A model generated the notes under the pieces. The model was given only the letters and a program-made list of their open reading frames with translations, was not told the DNA's origin and made no database searches. Position numbers and translations under genes: made by a program. From contig NC_088800.1 of NCBI RefSeq assembly GCF_011386835.1, positions 86,306,981 to 86,370,980 on the forward strand: a stretch of DNA of 64,000 nucleotides, written 5' to 3'. This document shows, piece after piece, positions 1-13,300 of this stretch (positions within the stretch are counted from its first letter, which is position 1; every line of letters begins with the position of its first letter). Source of the stretch: Chrysemys picta bellii (Eukaryota; Chordata; Testudines; Emydidae).

Positions 1-3000
1 GCTAGACCCTTGTGCAATTCCAGCGAAACCCCTTACCAACTCCCTTTACTCTTACCTGCAACACATTTTCTGATCTGGGTAAAATCTGAGTTGGATGCTT
101 CTTAAGCTGTCAGTGACCAAGCCTTTCTTTAGTATACCACCACTTCTGATTTACAGTTGAAAAAAGGGCAGCATTTTTCTTTAGGTTTGACACACTGATT
201 GTTAGTCTGTTGCAAAATACAGAATTATAGTTACACAAACAAATATTTAACTGGTTATGGTGTAGACTTTGACTTGCTGATTGGGTTGAATATTGTGCAT
301 AATTCAAACATTTCAAAATAGTCCTAATTAGTATTCAGAATTATTACTTGGTGTTTTTTATTTTTTATTTTTCTTTAAGTACAACTGATTTTTATCTAGA
401 ATGGTATGTGGCATTACACTAACCCTGGATCATTGGATCTGATTGCTTGAAAAGCTTTCAGAATAACAGAATCTAGAAATTCCTACCTTTGGGTTGGTGG
501 TCTGTGAAGAATATAGCCTCTGGTTCTCATGAAATGTAACATCATAAATCTAAAATCCTAGTCTGTTGTACTTATGGTATTAACATCTTTAAAAACCTAA
601 TCTGCACTCCAATATTCTGTTATCAGTTGGTTCAAATTGATTTTTAGACATACTTGTGTCTCAACACTAGCTCAGATTAGCTTGACTGGCCCAGTGACTC
701 TAGAAGTTAATGTAATGCATTTATGTAAACCACATTTACAGTATTTGGTCTAATTCAGATGAGTTTTTATTTCTTGAAAACAGTTCTTTTCCTTTTTGTT
801 TACTAGCATGTGTATGAACACAAATCACATGTTCATAAATAAAGTTAACATTCTTTTAGCCTTGTGTGTTCCCTGGCATCTCTGTATTACATTTCTAAGT
901 AGCATCTTATTATGAGCTGATATAGATTTCTCATCAGTTTTTAAAAAATATATGTTAAAGAATGGCTGTATTCTAATTAGAACTATTTACATTAAAATGG
1001 AAGCAAAGCAAAAATATTCCCTCTTGTCTTGTTGGCACGATTGGACGCTATTTAGGTTGTGGGCAGAAAAAAATCAATTTGGGCTTGATCTTGCCAGTCC
1101 TCTACATACACAATTTCTGTTAATGATAATATCTAGCTCTTAGCGCTTTCCCTCTTTAAATCTCAAAGACAGTCGGGGTTCTGTCCTTGCAGTATACAGG
1201 ATAAGTCACTTCCAGTGATGTGGGCACAGTTATTACCCTTAATTGCCCAGCACAACCTAAAATCAGGGACAAATTCTGTCCTTAGTTCTATGTGCACCAC
1301 TCCCATTGCATGTATCTGAGAGCAGAACTTGGCTCCAGTGTACTAGGATTAAGTTAATTGAAAGCTGACACATTGTAAAAAACAAAGCATAAGGCAGCAA
1401 GCTTAAAATGGGTTAGTATACATGATATAAATTCAAGTGATTTGATAATTATCTTGACTGATTATTTCTGCATTGCCTTGCTCTTTTGTGTGTTACTATC
1501 CTCCTACACTGTGTGCCCATTCTGACATTGTCACAATTAGAATTAGGGTTCTGAACCTTTGTTTTAAAACTGGTGACTAACTTACTAGTATCAGTATGTC
1601 AGTAGCAACAAGAAGCCTTCATCAGAATCAATACCCCCCCGTTGTCTTAGGTGTTGTAGAAATACATAAAAGAGTCCTTTGCTCAGAGCACAAGTCACTA
1701 AAATTCAACTGAAATCCTAGTTGGCCAATTCTTCAGTTAAGGCCTACAATACTCAGGATATAAGTTCATTGAAACTGAAATCCCTATAGTTCTTCAACAG
1801 TGGTCTATGTGTAAAGTTTGGGATTGGAGGGTTTGTTTTCCTTCCAATCTTTTTTCCCCTCCCCCCCCTCCCCCCCCAACTCTACTCCAGTTCCTCTGGA
1901 CAGTCTTCTGTGTGACATGGGATCCAATCCAATCATTCACTTTTTAATTATTTAAGTTCTACTACAGTATTGGGTCTGTTCTGTTGCACAGTCACCTGGA
2001 GTCACAAGAACCCTGGACTTGTAGGTTTCATGTGTCTGAATCCAGTGGCTGGCAGGAAACTTGACCAAATACTATAGTAGAAATTTTTAAAAAGTTGACA
2101 GCAAAAAGGAGAAGAATACAACACAGGCAGGGAAGCTACCAGGAGATACTCACTCAGACATTAATCAACTATTCACTCTCTCTGGTGGTCTTTTAATGTT
2201 CAGAAATAACATTACCCCCTTCCTTAAGAAATCAGGTCAGTGTCTAAAGCCGTTAATGCTTTTGCATGAGAAAATTTTAACTATTATGTTATCTCGCTGT
2301 GCTCGAGGTAGAAAATATGACCGATTTAGAAAAGCTATCCATTGGACTCTTGCAGTTGTACTATTAACACTGAGGAGTCTAGCATTGGCAAAAAATTGGT
2401 AAAACATTCATAACACTTAATGAACTGTTAAAACTATTTTGAGCTTCTGTGTTTATCAGCTGTAATTGTAAACCATAGCCCTCTTTATTTCCACATGTAA
2501 AAAGGAGGGACTTCTTGAACCTCAGCTTTCTGGTTATTTAACTACATTTCCTTTTTAACCTAATTGAATGTAGAGCGTCATAACATAATAGCATATCAAG
2601 ATTTTATAGCAGACTGAAATTTTCTAAGAAAATTGAAATTTATAATAAAAAAACTTGCAAAGCATTACCATTAAAAAGGGGCTTCAAAGTCTGAGTCTTC
2701 TAATTCTTCCCTTCCATAGAATATTTTCAGGAGTGTCATTTCCTGAAGTCTTTGTAAAAATTCAGTAAAAATCAGTGTAAAAGTTGTGTTGCAAGTACTA
2801 CTCATGTGCAGAAGAGTCCCATGTGGTGGAGGAATCATAAACTCTGGGACCTTTTTGATTGAATGAAGAATAGGTTCATTACAGATACGTTTCCCCAAAG
2901 TTGGAATAATAAAATTATTCTTTGGCATATTTCTACTACATTAAGTAGTGTCGAATTTCTATAAGATTCTTTAAAAACCTGTTCCGTTACCTTTTTTTAA

Positions 3001-4324
3001 AATCTTTCTCCAGCTCTTGCTAGTGACAGTATTGGCTTTCCATTTCTCCAAACAGCTTAATTTTAAGACAAAATAACCACTGAGCCCAAAATCTCTAAAT
3101 ATTCTCGCTATACAAATTTTATTTTGATAATTAAATATAATTTTGATTATTTAATCATTTCATTCTTGTTGTTGATGGTGTGTTACAATTTGATGCCTCT
3201 ACAAAGGGCACAGGAATTTTCCTTTTCATGTGTGGAAAAATTACATATTACCAATAGTTTTGAATAGGTAATCTAATTTATGCTGCAGTCAATGATCCAT
3301 TTTAAGCCTTTAAAATCAGCCACTGTCCTGCAAGGGACTTTGTCTGGGCAAGTATAGGGGGTCTGCCTGCATGGATGAGCAGCTTGCAGGGTCGGGACCT
3401 GAGTTCTTACCTTCATCACTGAAAGTATGCTTTCTTGCTTTTGTCCATAATGGAGTCCATAACCGCTCCTCATGATTGCTATTAAAAACTGTACTTTTTG
3501 GGTGTGGGGGGTGAAGGATGTTAAATATTGAAATCTCTGTAAAGTCAATTGCACATTTTCAGTTCAATTTTATAATATTCCCTTCTGTTTTAATAAAATG
3601 GACTTGTTTCATTTCTTCCCTGTTCTAGTAAACTCTTATGGCATATAGAATCATACAGCTTTTTACTTGTCCTAATTTGATCCAGACAGTTTATTTTGTG
3701 ACTCATAGATCAGTGGAAGGATTGCTTTTATTATATGGATTTTATTTATTTATTTATTTTTGACAAGATTTTATCTCTGGGCTAATATGCCTGTTCTTTC
3801 TTTTGGCAACAGGCTATTGTGTACTTCACAAAAGCATAAGCACACTCATTCATGATTAAGTGTTAAATTACAAAATATAGTAAACATACATTTATATATT
3901 AACACGATTTTCTCAAACTAACTTTAAAAATTATTTAAAAAAATTTAACCCAGTTAGCTACAAAGTGAGAAGTAGTTGTTCTGTCTGTAATATATTGAGT
4001 CCTATTGATTTAGGGCGCTTTGGGGTCTCATCAAGGGGAGAAGAGGCTCTGAGTCAATACATTGATTTAAGCAAGTTGCTTCACTATTTTAGTGTCTTCC
4101 CATTAGAAGCTGACATCTCCTGATCTCTCACACATTTTTAAAGCTGCCATGGTTTTGGGCCCCATTTCTTTTGTGCAAATAAAAATTGCACTACTTTGGA
4201 AAATGCCTCTGTCAATGACACACACAAAAAATACCCAGAGTAGACGTTCAAACTACAATAGAGGCTAAATATCGCTATGCTTTGACTGTGGAACTTGAAT
4301 GTGTGTTTAATTTTTTGTGAACAG
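1..4324 (+). other. RBBP6: RBBP6 intron, 3' part (no coding exon seen)
   Basis: AT-rich sequence upstream of the first recognisable RBBP6 exon. I looked for the DWNN-domain codons and for the segment just before the 4325 exon and found neither, so the window opens inside the preceding intron. It contains simple tracts (a C-rich run near 1860-1878 and a TTTA repeat near 3745-3760). The short open frames have no protein-like features. Confidence 0.7.
838..843 (+). terminator. RBBP6: candidate intronic polyadenylation signal (short DWNN isoform)
   Basis: AATAAA is followed about 20 bases later by a GT-rich stretch (859-872), the usual layout of a cleavage site. Mammalian RBBP6 has a short transcript ending in this same intron that encodes only the DWNN domain plus a short tail. 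The signal could serve that isoform here. The link is inferred, because the upstream exon lies outside the window. Confidence 0.3.
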
Positions 4325-4369
4325 ATTGATGACTCTTCTGCATCTATTTCTCTGGCCCAGCTTACAAAG
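4325..4369 (+). CDS. RBBP6: RBBP6 exon: linker after the DWNN domain
   Basis: This exon of 15 codons reads IDDSSASISLAQLTK, which is essentially the mammalian RBBP6 sequence just after the DWNN domain. The acceptor ends in ACAG and the donor is GTATAT. It begins and ends on codon boundaries, matching the next exon, which starts with ACT GCC AAT. It is the first RBBP6 exon in the window. Confidence 0.92.
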
Positions 4370-7300
4370 GTATATATACATATATATTCTTGTCAAATAA
4401 AACTGAATGAATTGTTTGCTAGACATTTAAATGTCTTATATTGTGATCTATAGCTGGCTAATTTTGTAATATGAGCAAAAATTTATTTTAGTGAAAAGTG
4501 CTGACTTTAACTTGAAAATATGTGTATATATTGATTGATACTATCCTGTAAAGAGTAGTTCCCAGTTTGGGAAGATAGAAGGGGAGTACCTTATCAGCCT
4601 CAGCATAATGTTGCAGTATTACTCATCCTCAAGACACAAGGAAGAAGCACTTCAGAAGCTGTTTACCGTTTCTTTCATACGTTTCGTTAATTTTCCATTG
4701 GAAACTAGCACAATTTTTAAAGAAGAATTTAATAATATTTTGGCTGTAAGTTATGGACATGCCAGAGTTTTTTGCAACAGCCAAAATAGAAGCTTTTCGT
4801 TAACATGGACAATTGCACGGTTATTTTTGGATTTCTAGACTTTCCAATGCTAGACCAATTCTTTGCGTGTTGCGCATAATTTCATAAGTTGTAGACTTGT
4901 AGTATATATACAGTGGACAACATTTATACAATCTAATTTGTTTGAACACAGACTTGTAAATTGTGTAAATGTATCAATTGTTTATAGGAATATACCAATG
5001 TGTATTTGTGGCATATTGGCAAATGTGACCTTTTGAAACTGTTGTATAAGCCATGTTTTGCTATGAAACTGCTTGCATTTTCTGCTCAATGATGTGTGAC
5101 TTTGTTTGGGAAAGCACTAGTGACTACACTTACTAAAAAGATACTATATTATCAGCCAAGTAAATTATTGCTCTTTTAAAATAAAAAAAAAATTAGAAAG
5201 GTTAGGACATAATACAGAGTAGTTAGACTTCCTTTCTTTTGAGGGTAAAGACTGGCGTTTGTTTTCCAGGGAAAAATATAATTCTTTCCATCTATAGCTT
5301 CCCCTCCACTATAAATATGAAAATCTCACGTGCATTTGGCAACTAAGAAATTTAACTTGATAAATAGCCATCTAAAGAGATTGGCTTCCATTAGTGCTGT
5401 CCCTAAATCTGTCCTCGGTTTTGTAAGCTCATGTCAACTTTCTTATTCTAAGATGTGAAAAGCTGTCCACATGGTGTATTCCTTTTTAAGTTTTTTGAGA
5501 GAACTTAAGTATTTCTGAAAAATGCAGAAACCTGACATAAAGCAGCTCAAAACTGTTACTTACTTTAACCTCTTCAGAGCAGACTGGCTTAGCATGGAGG
5601 CGATGTGTTTAACAGTTTTCTGTTTTATTCCTATTATGTATTAAATGCCATATTGGAATTTTGGTCTATTCCTACTAATGTTTTGTGCTTTTGGATGTGT
5701 TTGTAAACTGTTTGGGTTCAAACAAATTAGTTAAGTATCTGTAAATCACATTTTCTGTAAATGTTAATGGAAATGGTTTCATAGATGTCAATCTGGATGA
5801 TGTTACTGTTAAGAAAAGCTATGTATATGAAACAACCATTTAATAAAATGTTGAAACTAGTTGGTTGCTTTTGTGAATGAATGTATAAAAAGATAAAATA
5901 CTTTGAGTGGTTGATCTGAATGCTAGGTGCTTGAAGATCCAAGTAATTAGCAGTCACTCCCTTAGACCCTGCTTGTATCTGGACTAGTGTGTAATGAAAT
6001 ATTTTAACAAATACTGGTAAATTTTAAAAAAATTTCTCAGTTGGCTTCAGTATTTTGAAAGGTTAGCTCCACATATAAGGATTACATTTACAATTTTCAT
6101 ATTAAAGAGAGACAGTCAACTTGAAAGCTATTTATCTACAAATTTTGTCCCTGCTGTAGTTACAACACTTCATAGTGTAAAGTTAACAAAAATACCTTTT
6201 TAGCCTATTTACACATGATAGCACTCTGTGTATAGTCAGTTTCTGCTTTACTGAAAAGACCCATATGAAAACCTCAGGAGGGGAACACACATTCCCTTCT
6301 TTAAAAAAACTAAAGGAATTTTAAAAGCACATTCTCTTCAAAGGTGCTATATCAGAGACCTGGACTTTATATTTAAAAAAAAAAAAAAAAGTAAGTTTCA
6401 AATAATTCAAGTTGAGTGTCCTTTTAACACTGTGAAATGTAAATACTGCTGCTTGTATCCATATTTCTGAATAAATACAAATACACAGTGAACGTACTTT
6501 TTGATGTAGTCTGGAGCTTAATATTCAGTTTCTTTAACTTAAAAGTACTGAATAAGATTTTTGTACACTTAGCTTAAGTCCAAGTCCACTTCTGTTTTAA
6601 AGAAAATTGGAGCAGTTACACAAGTCTTTATGTAAGGTACAAACAGAGCCTAAGGTTTTGAGTGTCCAAGAAAGCTTTTCTCAAGTAGACTAGCAGGCAC
6701 ACAAACATCATGTAATGGCTTAAGGACTCCCCAGAACATCTTCATGACAATATAAACTATAAGCAGCAATTTTGATGCAACTTCATTTAGATTTGTGCTG
6801 CTCTTTACAGGATTGAATGAGTGGTGTTGTCTTTGGCTGTGTGGACTTAATGGTGTTTCTAATGTGTGTGTCAAATAATTACCTATTAAACAGACTGCCA
6901 ATCTGGCTGAAGCCAATGCTTCCGAAGAAGATAAAATAAAAGCTATGATGTCTCAGTCTGGCCATGAATATGATCCAATCAAGTAAGTGTTTATAATGTC
7001 GAATCTGTTCCTTGAATATTATGGACAAATTGTAGAGATATGCTTATGTTCTTTTTAAAAACCGTAGACACACCTTTTTTTAAACCTTTTTAGTTACATG
7101 AAGAAACCTTTGGGTCCACCTCCACCATCCTATACGTGCTTTCGTTGTGGAAAACCTGGTCATTATATAAAGAATTGTCCAACAAACGGGGTAAGAGTCT
7201 ATGGTGGGATTTGCACTGTTATGTTTTTAGTAGTATGAGTATATTGAATTTTATGATCTAACTTAAATACATAGGCAAGATAATTCATAGCAAAGGTTGA

Positions 7301-10300
7301 AACTCTGCCCTGAATTTCTCCTTTTGTGCCTATGCATTGCAGCTGATAGTATTTAACTGTATACTAGTTGTTGACCAGACATCCATTCTGATAGAGCGGA
7401 GAGCTTTGTTAGTCATTCAGATTTCTGGCTGGATTAGTTTATGTATTTAAAAAAATTCATTCTCAGAGTTAGTATCTTTTTCCAGAATAGGAATGCACTG
7501 TAGAGATAAACATTCCATTCTGAGAGTTTTTCTGTTGTGTTCCTCTGAATTACAAGAAATTAAGGGGTGGGGGGGACCTTTGTAATATGTTTATATATAT
7601 GATCTATTTTTAAAAGTAATTTTTAAAAGGAGCAAGGGTTTAGTTATTTATATTCATGATAGTTAGCCTCATTTCAGTGTGAGGAGTAAAACGAGTTTAT
7701 AGAATGGATTCTAAAAACTGCAGGAAGGTGTCAAAAATCAAGGAAAATTTAGAAGAAATTTCTTCTAAAATATTTTAAGATTGCCAATAAAGAAAAGGAG
7801 AGAGATTGTGGTGAAGGGGATATGTCCTGTACTTTCGTATTGCAAGTTGTGGAATGCTTCATGCTTACCTGAGACTTTTGTCACATCCTTCATATTTTCA
7901 ATATAGATTTTGTATGAATAAACCAATTCACATTTGAATGCTTTATCATTTTAATTGTACACATGAGTGTAAAGAGGATGCATCTTTCAACCATTCTCCT
8001 CGTGTAGATTCAAATGTATGTGACATCTACTCTCTCTAGCATAAATATTTTACAGCCGCTATTACATGAATGGAGAGATTATCACTTTAGGCCCTAGTCC
8101 TGCAAAGACCTGTGCTTGTGTTTGACTTCAAGCACAGGAGTTGTCCCATTGAGTTCAAAACATCTGCTTGATTCTTTGCAGTGTCTTAGTCAGTTAAGGA
8201 TTTATATGTATTTATCATGCAGTCCTCATATTTGCAAAGAAAAAAAATTAAATACAATTTTTTTATCGCTTACATACACTTACGCATTCAGATGTCCTTT
8301 TAAACGGGTTCCATTTAAAGCGGAAATATATCTGGATTCTTTTTCTTAACAGGACAAAAATTTTGAGTCTGTTCCCAGGATTAAAAAGAGCACAGGAATT
8401 CCCAGGAGTTTCATGATGGAAGTGAAAGATCCCAATACAAAAGGTGCTATGCTTACAAACACAGGAAAATATGCAATACCAACTATTGATGCGTAAGTAT
8501 TTAGTACTTCAGAGGTGGCCAAAGTATAACCAACAGAGACTGCATGTGCAAGTACTTAAATCAAAATGGAGCAACATAGGTTGGCATCTGTAATCTCCAG
8601 GGGCTCTAGTTCAGTATCAGAGTGGCTACAGTCTGCTCTGTATAATGTTAATGGGTGCAACCTTGGCAAACTTGTCATTGTGGCTCTACCTGGGAAAATA
8701 TTAGTACCCCCTGAAGCTGGTCTAAAAGTATTTTTAACCTTTTTCTTGTTGCATGTGTTACATATGCTCATAACTTGCTATGCAGATATATGCACACAAT
8801 ACACAATAAAAATGGTGTGTGTCACCATGTCCAGGCACCCTCTCTGCCCCTCCGATTGTGTTCAGTTTGCTGTTGCAAGTAATCCACTTTGACAGTAAAA
8901 TGTTTGGAAAACCTTGACTGAAATATGCTGTCGTAATATTTTAATATGTCATAAAGCATGCATATTAGTTCATAGAAATTAGCGCTGAGACAGTGAATAT
9001 TGGGCTATGTAAACATAGCAAAAGCCTAAAACATTTTGGGGTATGCCCACTAACGGCATCTGATCTTGTCCATTTCCATTGCTGGCTAGAAAGCTTTGGC
9101 TTACAAATAAATCCTTCATTTGAGTATAATAGTAACAAGGTATTGAAAATGAATAGTTGGTCTTTGAATGAAAAACTTCTTAAAAATGAACATTTTATAA
9201 AAATGCCCAACACTGAGATGGCAGCATTGGCTGCTGGCTAGATCAGGGAGTTGGGATTCTGAGATTCTGTGCCCTTGACTTGATGTGAATTGCAGTAGTC
9301 ACCTAAACTCTCTACCTCAGTTTCTCTGCTATAGGAGTGCTGATGATGTAGTTTTAAATAATATTTGCAGCTGTAGTTAAGCACTTTTTTTTAAAGCTGG
9401 TTTTCAGCTTATGCTACATCTACTTCATAGGTTTCTTGCAAAACACTGAGCAGCTCTAGATGAAACTGCCAGTTTCAGCCAAAACACCAGAGGTCTTCAG
9501 ATCAGAAAGTCGTTAGTGTTTTTATGTAATCTGATTAAGATGTACCCAAAAAATGGTAATTAACAAGAATTAATAAATACCTACATGCCACTGGAAAACC
9601 TTGCTGATACTGAAGCTCTTCATATGTTTAAATCCAAAACTCCTTCGTGCAAAACACACTGCAAACTCAGGTCTAGGGGAAATGCAACTCTCATTCAGTA
9701 AAAGCATTGGAAGTTCAGGAAATCTGAGTTCACCCCATTTGTTTTAACTCAGTAGAAAATAGTTATTCTCTGTAAGGTCCTACCTAATACAACAAACACT
9801 TGTGCAGTTGAGTAGCACCTTTTTTAAATAGTGCAGGCACTTCAGATACAAAAAGATAGCATCCTCAATGAGAAGGAGGGAAGGATAAGGATTACAAAAG
9901 TACATCAATGCAAATACTTGGGTTTATATGGACGTTTTGGTGGTGATGGCAGATAATATGAATGTGGTTGCACTGTATGTAGTGTACATCAAAATTTGTC
10001 CAAAAATAGAAGTAACTACTTGACCTGATAAAATCCAATTGAATACCAATATATATCAAATGTTTTTATGGAATATTTTATGGTTGTTAGAAACCAAGAA
10101 AATATTGGTGTAGTGGGTTGAGGGAGAGGGATCTACATAATCTTTATATCTAACTCATACTGTAATTTTAAAAAGGTACCGTTATACAGCTAAAACGCCA
10201 CCTTTTTTAAATCTCAGTTCATTTTTCCATTGTGTACCTCCTTATGTAGAAACAGTATCATGTTTGAGCTGTGCCAATTTCGCAATAAATTATCACTTAC

Positions 10301-13300
10301 CTGTTTAGAGATTAAATCTCTGCTGTGTAATAAATAATACTAAATATATGGTTGAATTCTATTCAGCAAGTGTTTTCTTAATTTATTAATTCTATTATAA
10401 AATCTGAAAATTTGATACTCCTTCTTTAAACAGTCTTAAATTAAATTATTTCTTTCAGGGAGGCTTATGCTATAGGGAAGAAGGAAAAGCCCCCTTTCCT
10501 CCAGGAGGAACCATCCTCCTCCTCAGAAGAGGACGATCCTATTCCAGATGAATTGTTATGTCTAATCTGTAAAGATATAATGAATGATGCAGTTGTCATT
10601 CCCTGCTGTGGAAACAGTTATTGTGATGAATGTAAGTGCCATAGTCTGACATTAGTTAACTCAAATGCCAAATGATCGTGTAAAATGAACAGGAATCTGA
10701 ATCAACAAAAATTGCTATACTCCTCTTCATTCTGAAACATGGGTATCTATTAACCAGAAAATTCTTGCATTTTATCTTGGAGTAAACGAAGAATGCTGGA
10801 GATAACTTTAGCTGGAACTCGGATTAGGGGAATTTTTTACATAGGGATGGAGAAACATAAGAAGTGAATGCTTGTATAATTATTTTTTATAGTCACTGAT
10901 GCTGAACACATCTAGTTTGAATAAATGCTTTCTCAAGCCCTTCTTATCCTTTGTTTCTGTTGTTTGATTTGGTAATAGTTGTCATCACTTTGCCATGTAA
11001 ATTGTATCCCAAATTCAACACTGGCAATTAACTGGAGGCTCAAACAAGAGAAAAGATAGACTGTTGTTCAAACTCCTCTTTTAAAAGAACAGTTAGTTAA
11101 AAATATAATCTTAACCTAATTTACTAATGCTTTCTTAGAAATAAAATTTACCCATTAATCTAGAGGTTGATTACTTATTGTATCCCACTCCACTAGATAG
11201 TGAAAATAAACTAGGTAAGTCAGTTTCACTGACTGGTTGTCATGCACTAACTTTATCTTGTTCTTTGTGATTTGAAAACACTAAACAACGTTTAAGTCTG
11301 AACAAAGTGGTGCTTTTTTTTCACGTGGAATTTTCAAAAAGCCATGGAAACTATTATTTTCTTATGATCTGTAAATCCTTCTTTGCACAAAAAAATATTT
11401 TTTGTAATCAACCTGTCATTTCTTTATCTGTTAGTTAAAAGTCACTGTTAATTATGAGTGTGTGGTCACAGAATTTTTTTAAAAGTATAATACTGCATAC
11501 TAGAACTCCTGAATAAGTCCCTGTTTAAATGTTTTCCGCCCAGTCCATTTTTCCTCTGGACCCCAATGTTAGTTGTGTACAGGGATATGAGAGTAAAGTA
11601 TGACCCAAATATTTGTTAGCTCAGGTACTTCTGTTTGTTCACAGGTATCAGAACATCACTACTGGAATCAGAGGAACATACCTGCCCAACTTGTCATCAA
11701 ACAGATGTTTCCCCTGATGCTTTAATTGCCAACAAATTCTTACGCCAGGTAACTTCACTTTACATATAATGTATGTAAGAAAAGCTCATCTTATTTGTAA
11801 GTAGCTAAGAGGCAAGAAAATTCTACTTCATGGAGCCATCACCATATTTAAGACTGGTTGAGATTTGCATTTTCAAATCTATTAATTGCTTATTTTGAAA
11901 TTATCACTTTAAAAATACAGCTAGCAAATTCCTGATTTATGGATTAGAAAACTGGCTCACTTACAGATTTCAGCAAAAAATATTGACAGATATTTTCATA
12001 GTTGAATATATATGTTGTCAAAATATATGTTGGTTTACACAAAAAGAAATCATGCTTCCAGTTTTCACTGTTGTGAAGAGAAGCTTACAAATATAAAGAA
12101 AGTGTAAACGGATGCAGTGCTGTTCGTGCATCTGAGGCAGCCTCATACGATAGCTCTGTAGGGAGTGAACTTCCTTTTTTACCTCAATGAGGTTGTTAGC
12201 TCTGAAAACTAGAGATAATAGTTCAACCTTAACGCTTAGTGAAGGAAGTTTTTTATAGGGATCATAATGTACATACATAATTTTTATGTAACAATTATTT
12301 TTCTACCTCTAGGCTGTAAACAACTTCAAAAATGAAACTGGCTACACAAAAAGGCTCCGTAAGCAGACACAACCATCAAGACAGCCAGTTCAGCGGAACC
12401 TACAACCTGCAGTAAGGCCTTCAGTTTCTAGACAACAGGATCCGCTAATGATTCCAATCACTTCTTCACCTTCTCTAACATCGTCATTGACTCCTAGTCC
12501 ATCATCTGTGACGACTACTTTGCCAGTAAATCAGTCTTCTGCCACTGCACCTGCTGCTGATATCTCTGCAACAATGTCCATATCTCTTCACTCTGAAAAA
12601 CCGGAAGGACCTTTTCAGTAAGTAAACTTGTAGTTTAACGCAATTGAAAAAGAAATAAAAATGTTAATGCTGGTTTTCCACTTCCATTTACTTCTAATGC
12701 TTTATCTTGTTTGGTAGCTGTTTATATGTGCTTTAGTAATAGCTGACAAACAAACCTCTCCTTTCCAGCTCCAAGTACAGCCTTGGAGGTTCTCATTTAT
12801 CATATTATCTTTCACTTTCCCTGCTGTAACTTAACAGGTCATTCACCCTGTATTCTGACAGGGTGGAATTCACAAACTTAATTTTCCCCCTCCACTCCTC
12901 CTTGAAATCAGTGATGTGTTCTTTGACACGTTATATATATCCAGCATATGAACACTTCATGACCTTGTGAGACCTTATGCTTTTAGTAGTGACTCCATGA
13001 GGTACTGGGAGAATGGTACTCAAGCATTTGTTTCTATAGACTTTTCTTATTTATTTGGGGTATTTGAGGCACACCAAGTCTTATTTCATTCATGTGTATC
13101 TGCTTCTTTGTAGAAGAATTAGTTATATTAGTCTGCTCCTTTGGAGATGCTCACCATTCTTTTAAATAAAGGCTCAGTTTTGTGATATGTTGGTGACATG
13201 CATCACTCAAGAGCAGCCAGTTCCCCAGAAGCACTTATCTTGGTGACTATTTGGTCACTGCTAAATCTCTCCCAGTGTAGGATTACTTTCTTATAGGAAC

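Noticed and set aside
1..4324. Search for DWNN-domain exons of RBBP6
   Set aside because: None of the conserved DWNN codon blocks was found, so those exons must lie upstream of the window.
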